From: Brevibacillus laterosporus | Lineage (GTDB): Bacteria; Bacillota; Bacilli; Brevibacillales; Brevibacillaceae | DNA: 64,000 bases | Assembly (NCBI RefSeq): GCF_030489605.1 | Contig: NZ_JAUKFY010000016.1 | Coordinates: forward strand, 1-64,000 | Reading direction: 5' to 3' | In this document: positions 9,280-18,324 of the stretch, piece by piece | How positions within the stretch are numbered: position 1 is the first letter of the stretch | Layout: each line of letters opens with the position of its first letter | Translations under genes and position numbers: made by a program | Notes under the pieces: generated by a model | The model's input: only the letters and a program-made list of their open reading frames with translations | Told to the model about the DNA's origin: nothing | Databases searched by the model: none

Positions 9280-9358
9280 TTTAAAAGGTTTTTACAAAAA
9301 AATAATCATGTACAACAAATTCAGAAGCGACTATAAAATAAAATTTCGTTTTTTAAGC

Positions 9359-9913
9359 CTAAAAGTGTGCCAAGAAGTATGTTTCTTTCAGTCTTTGAAA
9401 GTTTTCACTTGATTCTGCAAGATTGTTATTCAATCTTTCTATCTTTTGAATGAAATCGCCTGTTTTCGTTTTAAGTTCAGAAAGAAATTGAGCTTTATTT
9501 ATAATCTCATTTTCCCATCCAGCATCATAGATGCCACAAAGAGGAACAGCAGACACGACTACATTGGGAATCCTATCTGTTGCCAGTACGAAATCAATCA
9601 ATACATTTTCATTCCTATTTTTGAATACAATCCAATTATCAGGTTCCTCTATGGTTTTAATAGCAGCATAACCCTCCTTTTTTAATAATAAAACAGCATC
9701 ATTTAACAGTTGAAACCAAAGTATAATCCACTCTTGGCATAAGTTGAATTCATGGACCGTAGCATCTTCAGAATAATATCCATATTCCTGCTCATTAAAA
9801 GAAAAGAGTATCAACCCTAAGAAATCATCACCGTAATCTTCTAAAAACTCTTCATACGTAAGGGAGGAAATTTCTGATTCAGACAAAGCAAGTTGATAAT
9901 TTATAATAAACAT
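9359..9913 (-). CDS. Probable immunity protein for the adjacent toxin
   Basis: A 184-residue acidic soluble protein. It begins 12 bases after the stop of the toxin frame, behind a strong GGAAGGAG ribosome-binding site, so it is co-transcribed with the toxin. Visible features: an acidic N-terminal third (TYEEFLEDYGDDFLGLILFS), a Trp-rich middle (LCQEWIILWFQLLN) and a C-terminal helical region ending SSENFQRLKETYFLAHF. I cannot place it in a named Imm family. The immunity call rests on position immediately downstream of a secreted polymorphic toxin and on size and charge. Its own frame is intact even though the toxin is split. Confidence 0.65.
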   Translation of the reverse strand: MFIINYQLALSESEISSLTYEEFLEDYGDDFLGLILFSFNEQEYGYYSEDATVHEFNLCQEWIILWFQLLNDAVLLLKKEGYAAIKTIEEPDNWIVFKNRNENVLIDFVLATDRIPNVVVSAVPLCGIYDAGWENEIINKAQFLSELKTKTGDFIQKIERLNNNLAESSENFQRLKETYFLAHF

Positions 9914-9925
9914 ATTAACTCCTTC

Positions 9926-12406
9926 CTAATAACCAAAATCTTTTAACGTGTATCTATGTGAACCAAAAGCAGTACCAGGTAATCCTTTACGGATATAAAT
10001 AGTGATTTTTTCACCTAAATATTCGACATGATGTAGACCATCACCTTTTCCTTTTTTAACAACATCTTCAAAAGCAAACTGTACTGCATCTTCGATCTGT
10101 TTGTTTGACCATTCTTTGTTGAAATAACTTCTTGGTTTTTTACTTGTTCCGGAAATAACTATTTCAACTTTCTCACGAGGTAATTTCTTTAAAAGAAAAG
10201 GAATTTCATCTTTCGCTTTATTAAAGATATGGCGTGTAGTTATATGTTTAATAAGTTTATTGCTTAATTTACCGGTTTTACTTATTAATTCCCCAGTATT
10301 CTTAATAATCTTGCTACCATTTTTTCCTATCAAGGTTCCAAAATACCCTAAGGGCAAAGATGGCTCTGCGAAAGATAGAATAACAGAATCACCTTCGAGC
10401 ATTAGTTGAGTAAATTCACTATATTTACTATGGCCTAAAGAAGCATCTGTATAAGCGTACCCTAATAATCGGTCGTTTACTTCACCAGCTTCTGATAGAT
10501 ATCCCATATCATAGAGATAAACATCTCTAGCAACATGCAGCCCCCATTTATTGATAACATTTTCATAAGCCATTACAGATACTAAAAATTCATAATCATA
10601 ATGACCAGTTATTTCACCTTCATAAAATTGAATACTCTTCAGGTAGGTTTGCATACGTGAAATTTTTTCAGACGGTATTCTTTTATTATAAACATCAATG
10701 AGCGTATCCCCATCTAACTCGAGATCTTTATTATTTAAAACCATAACATCTGCTTCATACTTAAACATTGGAGCATCGGAAGCATAAAGTGATACCACAT
10801 ATCGACCGTTTTGAGCATGAGTTCCAGCATCTGGTTGATTTACATATCCGTCCCAAAGAAAGAAATAATCTTTATTCGCCTGAAATAAATCTGTCCGAAC
10901 ATCTTTGTAAACTAATTTTCCCTTTGCCTTATTTCGTTTTTCATAAACTTCAAAGACAGTAGTTGTATGAGGGGAGAGATAACGCCATTTAAACGTAACT
11001 GGATCTTTTTTACCCGGAATCGAAGTAATTGTCTTGAACATAGGAATTGGAGTTAAATCTTTAACAGCAAATTTTCCTTTGCTACTTCCAATGCTTCGTT
11101 TCGTTCGATACTGAGGTTCTTCAGGATTTAATTGTTGCTTTACAAAATAAACGCCGGGATTTTCGGGTATGAATACAGTATCATCACTGCCAGCTACTAT
11201 TATTTTTAAAATATCCCCGTTTCCATTTTCAATAGTGGCCATTCCTTTTGGAAGAATAATGTTCAGCTGAGATGATTCAGGTAAAATATATCGATAATAA
11301 TCAATGTCAAATACTGAACTGAGATCAAAGTCATAAATAGCATTGAGAGTACCCAGTGTTGCCTCTTGAGGCGTTGAATCAAAATCCTCTTCAAGAGTAA
11401 TGCTTCTGCCGGAGCTAGCACCTGTTATTTGAACATAATAGGTTTGGTTTCCTCTCAAAAGAGCTTCCGCTTTTTTATAATGAGAGGATCCAAGCGTAAT
11501 GTTTTCGGCACTCTCCGTAATTAATGTAGTTAGCTGAGGATCTTCGTATATTTTGATATCAGTGCTATTAACATCAATAGAGTCCGTAAACAGGCGATGT
11601 AATCCTGATTTGTTTGTTGTAAATTTGTAATAAAGAGTATCGTTATTTTCTTGGTCTAATGTTTGAGATGAATTAAGTTCAAGCGTATTGTATGTTGGGA
11701 GCATACTGGCTGCTTCAGTAATAAGTTCAGCCGGTCCATAGAATGTAATTGGTTCCTCGCTTAAAAGGGTGATCGTTACACGACTATGGGCTGGTAACGC
11801 TGTATTGTTAATATAACCCTCATATTCTTGAGTTCTGCCGTCCTTTAAATAACGTATGTAGTTGTAATTTGATTTTTCGCGTTTCCCAAATGGTTTAAGT
11901 AACGTATCATGATCAGTGTTATTATAGAGAGTCATGCTTTCACCTTGATGTAAAAGTTTATAGGTGAGAGCTTCCTTCTTAGAATAACGCATGGAAAAGT
12001 TATCTTTATTGTAAATGAATGTAGCTGGTTTTTTAGAAATTCTGGTAAATACGATTTTTTCGTTTCGTAAAACCGTTTTTTCTTTTGAATGTGTTCCAAC
12101 AACCGAACCCCAAAGATACGAAAATGCGTCACTTCTAATGGAACCATCAGACTTGTACATAGCCATATGTACTAGGTTGTCATTCTTTTTAGAAGTATCC
12201 GTCCGGATTTTTTGTGCTTTATCAGAGATATTAACAAATTCAATTGTCTCTCCTTCATGCAACACAACACGTTCAAGAGCTGGTTCAGAGCTGTCTGTAG
12301 AAGATAAATATCGATAATGGCTGTAAATGGTAATTGGGTTATCTGAAACATTACTAATTAAAGCTCTGCCATTAGGTGATAATTTTGGAGGTGTTGATGT
12401 ATTCAC
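9926..12406 (-). CDS. Polymorphic toxin, C-terminal part of a split gene
   Basis: 826 residues opening at GTG 12406, which overlaps the stop of the previous frame (GTGA). The first ~250 residues repeat an about 100-residue beta module with signatures such as VVLHEGETIEFVNIS, LLHQGESMTLYN and EEPITFYGP, the same module found in the two upstream frames. Next come a PPC-like beta region (about 255-430), a FlgD/Ig-like segment (WDGYVNQPDAG, then NGRYVVSLYA, about 500-550), a peptidoglycan-binding-like helical part (KISRMQTYLKSIQFYEGEIT, about 585) and a hydrophobic linker. The last ~110 residues (EKVEIVISGTSKKPRSYFNK to GSHRYTLKDFGY) look like a small nuclease-sized toxin tip. EndoU/BECR-type RNase is one guess I cannot confirm. 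Confidence 0.65.
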   Translation of the reverse strand: MNTSTPPKLSPNGRALISNVSDNPITIYSHYRYLSSTDSSEPALERVVLHEGETIEFVNISDKAQKIRTDTSKKNDNLVHMAMYKSDGSIRSDAFSYLWGSVVGTHSKEKTVLRNEKIVFTRISKKPATFIYNKDNFSMRYSKKEALTYKLLHQGESMTLYNNTDHDTLLKPFGKREKSNYNYIRYLKDGRTQEYEGYINNTALPAHSRVTITLLSEEPITFYGPAELITEAASMLPTYNTLELNSSQTLDQENNDTLYYKFTTNKSGLHRLFTDSIDVNSTDIKIYEDPQLTTLITESAENITLGSSHYKKAEALLRGNQTYYVQITGASSGRSITLEEDFDSTPQEATLGTLNAIYDFDLSSVFDIDYYRYILPESSQLNIILPKGMATIENGNGDILKIIVAGSDDTVFIPENPGVYFVKQQLNPEEPQYRTKRSIGSSKGKFAVKDLTPIPMFKTITSIPGKKDPVTFKWRYLSPHTTTVFEVYEKRNKAKGKLVYKDVRTDLFQANKDYFFLWDGYVNQPDAGTHAQNGRYVVSLYASDAPMFKYEADVMVLNNKDLELDGDTLIDVYNKRIPSEKISRMQTYLKSIQFYEGEITGHYDYEFLVSVMAYENVINKWGLHVARDVYLYDMGYLSEAGEVNDRLLGYAYTDASLGHSKYSEFTQLMLEGDSVILSFAEPSLPLGYFGTLIGKNGSKIIKNTGELISKTGKLSNKLIKHITTRHIFNKAKDEIPFLLKKLPREKVEIVISGTSKKPRSYFNKEWSNKQIEDAVQFAFEDVVKKGKGDGLHHVEYLGEKITIYIRKGLPGTAFGSHRYTLKDFGY

Positions 12407-12762
12407 AAACTCTCTGACAAATTACCTTCGTCATCATAAATTTTATAATCAAATTTATCAGAGGAAGAAACTCGGATTTCTTTCAGACTTAATGGAAAGT
12501 CACTCAAATTATCAAAATAATTACTGTCACCCTTTTGCAGTACTTGTTCATAAAAAGGAGGATCAGATTCATCCTCATTGAGGAACTGAAGGGGATGGTA
12601 AATGAATGTTACAGGCTCGCTTGTCGAAGGCGATACCACAATCGTTTCCTCAGGACTTATTGAAATGTTCGTTGTATGTTTCAAATTAATAAGACCGGGT
12701 TCTCCATTACTTTTGTATTTTACATACTTAAAAGGATTTTTAGATGAAGCATTCGTTTGCAA
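12403..12762 (-). CDS. Repeat-module fragment of the split toxin
   Basis: 119 residues from a TTG at 12762, overlapping the upstream frame by 23 bases and the downstream frame by 4. The sequence is one copy of the toxin's repeated beta module: NPFKYVKYKSNGEPGLINLK, then EPVTFIYHPLQF, then VLQKGDSNYFDNLSDFPLSL. No ribosome-binding site or signal peptide of its own is seen. Alignment with the flanking frames shows uninterrupted module periodicity across both junctions, so this is the middle of one gene displaced by a frame change on each side, not an independent protein. Confidence 0.6.
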   Translation of the reverse strand: MQTNASSKNPFKYVKYKSNGEPGLINLKHTTNISISPEETIVVSPSTSEPVTFIYHPLQFLNEDESDPPFYEQVLQKGDSNYFDNLSDFPLSLKEIRVSSSDKFDYKIYDDEGNLSESL

Positions 12763-13792
12763 ATGAATTAACTTTACTTATATTGGTAAGAGTCAACGAT
12801 TCATCCAAAGCTAACTCGGTTCTGTTCAATGCAGGGGTATCACTATGTCTACCTGTTGTTGCATCAAATGGGGCTACAAATCTAATAGAATCACCCGAAA
12901 TTGTGGTGACAACAACTTTTTCACCCGGTTTTAAAAGCATGCCACTTGCTTGAGGTCCAGACCCCTGAGCTACTAAAGCTTTGATTAAATTATCATCAGA
13001 GTCATAAAGGGAAAAATCATATTTAGGAGTGGGACTTTTCGTTCCTCCTTTAGCTTTCACATAAAATTTGAAATCTGAAATGTTTGTAAATGTATAGCTT
13101 TCGTTTCCTTCTAATTCAACAGTCCTCAATGCAGGGGTGTTAGGAAATGAGACCTTTACCCCTGTAGGGTATGTAAAGGTTACAGGCTCATCAGTAATGA
13201 CTGTAGCGATCATTTTACCTTTTACAGTTTTTCCACCTCGAGCATCTTCAAAAAATTCAACAGGTGCACCCTCAGTGTCATACTTTATATATTGGTAAAG
13301 GTTATTTTTAGAGCTTGTTGCATTACTTGATATTGTTACAGCTGTATCGCTTTCAAATTCAATTGTTTCTCCTTTATGTACAGTTACTTCCTCTTTTACT
13401 GCTGCGATTGCACGTTTGTTACGCTTCTTGTAATCATCAACATTAGCTTCTTCTGCTTCTTCTACTTCTTCTAGTCCTTCTAAAGCAGTATTATCTATAC
13501 TTGTATCGTTTTCCGGCTCTTTTTCAATAGGACCAGTTGTATCTCTGGAGACTTGCTCCTTTACTTCTATATCCTCGCTGATTTCAGATGATTCAGTGGG
13601 GAGAACAAAAGGGGTGTCATCAGGGGAAATATCTTCTTCAGAACCCTGATGTAAGTCCGTAGACTCTTTTTGTGCTTCAGATTTGCTGATGGTTGAAAGT
13701 TCTTCTGAAGCAGCAAATGCTTGAAACGGTGTTAATATGGTTTGACTAACCAAGCTGAGTAAAAGTACAAATGTAACTAGTCTAAAATTCAA
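12740..13792 (-). CDS. Secreted repeat toxin, N-terminal part of a split gene
   Basis: 350 residues from TTG 13792 behind GGAGGG. A signal peptide occupies residues 1-28 (LVTFVLLLSLVSQTILTPFQ, cleavage after AFA). An acidic, low-complexity linker follows (Glu/Asp/Ser-rich, about 29-125, with EGLEEVEEAEEANVDD) and then KKRNKR, a possible protease site. From about residue 130 the beta modules start: VTVHKGETIEFESDTAVTIS, EPVTFTYPTGVKV, VELEGNESYTFTNIS. The frame ends abnormally in NSFANECFI, and the missing half-module is found one frame over. Export, a long stalk of repeats and a C-terminal tip match Gram-positive secreted polymorphic toxins. Confidence 0.65.
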   Translation of the reverse strand: MNFRLVTFVLLLSLVSQTILTPFQAFAASEELSTISKSEAQKESTDLHQGSEEDISPDDTPFVLPTESSEISEDIEVKEQVSRDTTGPIEKEPENDTSIDNTALEGLEEVEEAEEANVDDYKKRNKRAIAAVKEEVTVHKGETIEFESDTAVTISSNATSSKNNLYQYIKYDTEGAPVEFFEDARGGKTVKGKMIATVITDEPVTFTYPTGVKVSFPNTPALRTVELEGNESYTFTNISDFKFYVKAKGGTKSPTPKYDFSLYDSDDNLIKALVAQGSGPQASGMLLKPGEKVVVTTISGDSIRFVAPFDATTGRHSDTPALNRTELALDESLTLTNISKVNSFANECFI

Positions 13793-14466
13793 TTTCCAAA
13801 TCCCTCCAAATGTTAAAGTTCCGTTATATTATAAGATTGTTAAAAATTTAAGTAAACAAAAAAATAATAAAGTAATTCATATAATCGTGAAATATTAATT
13901 GTGGTGAACCAATCTTTTTAACTCCATAATCATTTACCGGTGGTGATTTTGGTCTGTTTGATTGCACAAGATTACCTTGTAAACCACCGAATTAATTCAA
14001 AAATGTCTTCATCAGTTTCGGATGATTCCCTATCCAATTTGGTTAAAATCGTTTACTCAATTACACCTCAAAGCCCGAAATCATATCCGGTGAGTTTCCG
14101 TTTTACTAACACATCTCTAACACGGAAACATGGGTTCAAAGTCTTCCTTATGAGAGAAGCTGTGGAATGCGAGGATATTTGTGAACAAAAGTTCAATGTA
14201 CATGAGGAGATGCAAAAATTTATGAACCTAAATGGAGTTCTGTACGCCGGTCACACCCTTAGCATGGTGAAAATTTTTTTGGTCAAAACTCCTTAGCGTT
14301 CTAAATCCGCGTTTTGCTGGCAGTAACCCAGATAAGTCAGCTACAAACAAGATTTCTACAGAGGATTCTGGAGCCAAAGTTGCAATTCTCGCGGCTTTCT
14401 AGGCCGCATGAATTGCATACTTTGAGCGAGTAAAATACGTTGGTACATAATCATTTCTCTTTGTCG
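13793..14466. other. Intergenic region between toxin and transporter
   Basis: This holds the promoter region of the toxin gene (AT-rich, 13,800-13,930) and about 500 bases with no supported gene. The frame at 13940-14296 has no ribosome-binding site, no recognisable motif and unusual composition, and I do not accept it. Confidence 0.4.
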
Positions 14467-15942
14467 TTAGTGAGCTTTTAATTGTGCGTTCGTGTTATGG
14501 TAGAGGGCTAATTTATCCATGATTTTTTTACTAGATGTATTGAGTCCGATGATCGTTACATGGTTATTATTTTCACGAAACTTGATGACTACTTTATCTA
14601 CCGCGCCTACGGCAGAATCGTCCCAAATATGTGCATTCGAGAAATCAATCACAATATCTTTTTCTGCTAACGTAAAGTCGAATGTGTTAACAAAACCCTC
14701 TACAGAAGCAAAAAACAATTGACCAGTCACGTCATATTTGATCACGTTGCTTATTTGGTGTTTTTTAACTTCTACTTTCGAGATCTTGGCAACAAAAAAG
14801 ATTGCGCTAAGAATAACTCCGGCAATAACTCCTTTTGAAAGGTCATGCGTTGCAACAACAATAATCACGGTAGTCAACATGACAATCGCATCTGACTTGG
14901 GAGCTTTGCGCAAATAGGAGAAAGATGACCAATCAAATGTGCCAATCGATACCATGATCATAATCCCAACCAGCACAGGCATTGGTATTTGTATAACCAA
15001 TTCCCCCAATACAAGAATGAGGAATAATAAGAACAGCCCTGCAATCAAAGTGGATAATCTGCCCCGACCTCCCGATTTGACATTGATCACAGACTGGCCA
15101 ATCATGGCGCATCCAGCCATGCCACCAAAGAAGCCGGTAACTATATTTGCTATACCCTGTCCTCTTGATTCTCGATTTTTATTACTTTCTGTTCCTGTCA
15201 TATCATCTACAATGGCGGATGTTAGCAACGATTCTAATAATCCAACGACGGCTAAAGCGATTGAGTACGGAAAGATAATTTGCAACGTTTCTATGGTAAA
15301 CGGAACGTCAGGAATAAAGAAGGAAGGAAGCGTTTGAGTGATCTTACCTAGATCACCAATCGTTCTTAAATCGAAATGTCCCCAAATCGAAGCCGCAGTC
15401 AAGACAATAATTGCGATCAAAGGAGCAGGTATTGCTTTGAAAAATCTAGGCACTACATATACAATAATCAAAGTAATCGCGACAAATATATAAGCCGAAG
15501 TTGATATCCCAACGAAATGAGGGATCTGCGCCATAAATATTAAAATGGCCAGCGCATTTACAAATCCAATCATGACAGCTCTAGGGATAAATTTCATTAG
15601 CTTTGCAATCTTACAAACACCAAACATGAATTGAATGACCCCGGTTAGTATAGTGGCAGCTAATAAATACTGTAAACCATGTTCTTTTACAAGCGGCCCC
15701 ATTAGTAGGGCCATTGCACCTGTTGCAGCGGAAATCATACCTGGACGCCCGCCAGCAAATGCGATAATGACTGCAATACAAAAAGATGCATACAAACCAA
15801 CCATAGGATCGACGCCGGCAATAATCGAAAAGGCAATCGCTTCAGGGATGAGGGCTAAAGCAACAACAATTCCTGAGAGTACATAACCTCTGATATTGGA
15901 AAACCATTCTCGTTTCATCTGTTCAAACACGTTTACTCTCAC
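14467..15942 (-). CDS. SulP-family anion transporter with STAS domain
   Basis: A 491-residue membrane protein of the SulP/SLC26 family, which moves sulfate, bicarbonate or related anions across the cytoplasmic membrane. The N-terminal 380 residues form about 10-12 hydrophobic helices and contain family features: YVLSGIVVALALIPEAIAFS, the GGRPGMISAATGAMA loop and FFGGMAGCAMIGQSVIN. A STAS domain occupies about 390-490 (GQLFFASVEGFVNTF, then DIVIDFSNAHIWDDSAVGAV). The start is GTG 15942 or GTG 15930; the AAGGAG site fits the latter. It is transcribed away from a resolvase-like gene across a gap of about 130 bases. Substrate cannot be told. Confidence 0.88.
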   Translation of the reverse strand: MRVNVFEQMKREWFSNIRGYVLSGIVVALALIPEAIAFSIIAGVDPMVGLYASFCIAVIIAFAGGRPGMISAATGAMALLMGPLVKEHGLQYLLAATILTGVIQFMFGVCKIAKLMKFIPRAVMIGFVNALAILIFMAQIPHFVGISTSAYIFVAITLIIVYVVPRFFKAIPAPLIAIIVLTAASIWGHFDLRTIGDLGKITQTLPSFFIPDVPFTIETLQIIFPYSIALAVVGLLESLLTSAIVDDMTGTESNKNRESRGQGIANIVTGFFGGMAGCAMIGQSVINVKSGGRGRLSTLIAGLFLLFLILVLGELVIQIPMPVLVGIMIMVSIGTFDWSSFSYLRKAPKSDAIVMLTTVIIVVATHDLSKGVIAGVILSAIFFVAKISKVEVKKHQISNVIKYDVTGQLFFASVEGFVNTFDFTLAEKDIVIDFSNAHIWDDSAVGAVDKVVIKFRENNNHVTIIGLNTSSKKIMDKLALYHNTNAQLKAH

Positions 15943-16073
15943 TCCTTATTTTATTAATCTTTTTTCCGTGTTGAGCAGATTCATTTTATCACCGGCAAGT
16001 CCAAAAAGGAACCATTTTGGAACTTTTTTGTGGTATGCTTTTAATTAGGATTGGGTAGTAAGGAGTGAAAGTA

Positions 16074-16616
16074 ATGTTAATTGGTTACATGAGACCAAAT
16101 CAAGATGATGTACAGTGTAAAATCCAATATAAGGTTTTGAATGGTTTAAACTGTGATCATCTGCTTACTGAGGAACATTCTTCCCCCAAAAAAAGAATCG
16201 TACTAAAAAAAATGATGAGTGAACTGCAAGCAGGTGATACGATTGTTGTTGCTAAATTATTCACGTTTGCTGATTCTACTCGACATCTGGCAGATTTGTT
16301 AAATCAGTTAAGTGATAAGCAAGCTTATCTTTTATCTGTTGGAGAAGGGATTGATACTCGAAATTCTACTGGCTATACGTTTCATGACAGCGTAAATTAC
16401 TTATTGAGCTTTCAAAGAGATGTAATAAGTGAGAATACCAAAAAAGGATTATATGAAGCAAAGCAAAACGGAATAACAGCTGGCCGTCCACGAAAACCTG
16501 ATGAGAATGTTAAAAGGGCAATTAGTATGTACGAAAGTAAAAAATACAGTCTTGCACAAATCAAAGAAGAAACGGGAATAAGCAAAACTACACTTTATCG
16601 TTATTTAGAGAGTTGA
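16074..16616 (+). CDS. Resolvase-like protein lacking the catalytic serine
   Basis: 180 residues with the fold of a small serine recombinase: an N-terminal catalytic-like domain (about 1-130, with GDTIVVAKLFTFADSTRHLA and the helix-E-like region ISENTKKGLYEAKQNG), a GRPRKP linker and a C-terminal helix-turn-helix (YSLAQIKEETGISKTTLYRY). The family's N-terminal motif Y-x-R-x-S reads YMRPN here, so the nucleophilic serine is an asparagine. ATG 16074 is chosen because AAGGAG sits eight bases upstream; a GTG at 16065 overlaps that site. Divergence from the SulP gene suggests it could act as a DNA-binding regulator rather than a recombinase. Confidence 0.8.
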   Translation: MLIGYMRPNQDDVQCKIQYKVLNGLNCDHLLTEEHSSPKKRIVLKKMMSELQAGDTIVVAKLFTFADSTRHLADLLNQLSDKQAYLLSVGEGIDTRNSTGYTFHDSVNYLLSFQRDVISENTKKGLYEAKQNGITAGRPRKPDENVKRAISMYESKKYSLAQIKEETGISKTTLYRYLES

Positions 16617-16665
16617 TCGTAACCGTTCTTGCTATCATCACAGACCAGAAGAGAGACGTAATAGT

Positions 16666-16704
16666 AAAAGCCGGTGGTTCCTGCTTCAGGAAAAATCGGC
16701 TTTT
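16666..16704 (+). terminator. Terminator after the resolvase-like gene
   Basis: Outer stem AAAAGCCG / CGGCTTTT with an inner GTTCCTG / CAGGAA pairing, followed by Ts. Confidence 0.85.
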
Positions 16705-16846
16705 CTAACATATTATTTGAGGATGAATCCACTCTACTTCGCGGGTGGTGACAGCGACATTGGTACTACCCGCATAGAAGGCAAAACAAAACATAAGCAA
16801 TAGAGGAACTATGGGTTTGATATAACAAGCGCAAATTGCCAGGAGT

Positions 16847-17164
16847 ATTAGAGGGATACGTTATGTAAAAGACCCGGAAAAGGACATTTTTAAAGTCCAA
16901 TACGATGCAAACGGGAATCTGATGAGTACCTTTGAGAATGACAAGGAGACGGCCCATTACGTATACTATGAGATAGGACGCATATTGTCTGTCTAACATC
17001 CAGGAATGGGCAAGATCACCTATGCGTACGATACGTCTGCGACAGGGGATACCTTGCATGTCCAGTATCCAAACGGTACCAAAATCGAGAAAGGACTCAA
17101 CTCATTTGATCAGACAATAGAGGCGCAGCATTTCCTGTCCAACAACAAGGCGTGGGAAGAATAA
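16847..17164 (+). pseudogene. YD/RHS-repeat protein fragment
   Basis: About 105 codons with two recognisable YD repeats: VQYDANGNLMSTFENDKETA and ITYAYDTSATGDTLHVQYPN. No start codon or upstream part exists, an in-frame TAA interrupts at about 16996, and the frame ends at TAA 17162. YD repeats form the shell of RHS/teneurin-like toxins, in which the toxin tip is sheltered. Only a scrap of the shell remains here, without a tip or immunity gene. Confidence 0.75.
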
Positions 17165-17529
17165 TACCAATATAATGGCTTTAGAGATTTAGCTGAAACA
17201 AGCTCTTAGAACTGATAACAGATTGGAAAGATAGTGATAAAATATTTGTTGTCAGTATGCATTTTTGACTAATTATAAGCAAGAGTGTTCTACTTTTATT
17301 AATCAAATAAAACGGCTCGTTTCATCCGTATTCATTTCCTATAAGTTCATTAAAAAACCAAGATGTGTTCGTGAAACTAAACTAATTCCAATGATTTGTA
17401 ATAGTTCCTTTAGTTTGTTATATTTAAAAAACAGTATTTAATTTCAATTATTTAGTAAAGATTTTTAAAGTTGAGAAGAGGTACTTAAGCATGATTGATA
17501 ATGGATTTAGCAGAAGAAAAAGAAATTTT

Positions 17530-18194
17530 AGAACCAGATAAATTAACTTTTAAGGAATCATTAGAACATCTTGAAAATCATCAAATAATTAATTTCGCTG
17601 CAGGTACAAAGTTTGAATAAGTGACACAGGACATTTTTATTATCTATTATAGTAGAAAAAGCAAGTGGACAGCGTCTGCGTAAGTTTGCAAAGGAGCGTA
17701 TTTTTCAACCTTTAAATATGAAAGATACAACAATTGTAGACTCTTATCCTACAAACTTATCAATTGCTCGTGGTTCCACCAAAAACGAGCAAGGAACGTA
17801 TGAAATCTTTGAGAACCCTTGGGAACATACAGGTGATGGGGCCGTACATTCAAATGTTGACGACATGATAACGTGGGGAGAAAACTTCACTTCTGGTAGA
17901 GATAGAGGGAAAGAGCTTGTTAAAAGAATCGAGAAAGTCGGTCCAAAAACAACGCCATCTAGTGACAAAATTATTGACATAGAGACTATGCTTTTGGCAT
18001 ATTTTATCCCTCGATCTTTCGACTTTCATTATTTAGAACACGGCGAAGTTTGAGCAGGCTATCAGTCGCAATTCTTACGCTTTCCAAAAGAAAAATTGAC
18101 AATTATCGCATTAATCAATTGTGAAGATTTCGAAACTTATAAATATATACATAAAATTGCTGGAATCCTTCTAGGAAAAAGCGTGAAAGATTAA
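17530..18194 (+). pseudogene. Beta-lactamase-family serine hydrolase, truncated
   Basis: The C-terminal two thirds of a penicillin-binding-protein-like hydrolase are readable in pieces. SLEHLENHQIINFAAGTKFE is followed by frame slips and a motif reading SDTGHF where YSNxGY is expected, then VEKASGQRLRKFAKERIFQP and MKDTTI from 17718. An in-frame TGA at 18051 replaces what should be a Trp in HGEV-x-AGYQSQFLRFPKE, and the tail ends at TAA 18192. The SxxK catalytic region is missing. It is clearly dead. Confidence 0.75.
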
Positions 18195-18324
18195 AGGCTA
18201 AAGAATAGATAGCAGCATTGAATGAATTCGCTTTTTTCAGCGGGTTGATTGTGTCGTTTGTCTTGTACACTTTATTAGCTAGAGTAAAGAAATCATGAAA
18301 CAAATGAGATGGAGGTACGGAACG

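Noticed and set aside
13940..14296. 118-residue plus-strand frame between toxin and SulP
   Set aside because: No ribosome-binding site, no recognisable motif, odd composition; the reverse strand gives only short broken frames. Treated as intergenic.
15943..16073. Recombination site for the resolvase-like protein
   Set aside because: Two GGAAC direct repeats are close together, but there is no inverted crossover site and the protein lacks the catalytic serine.
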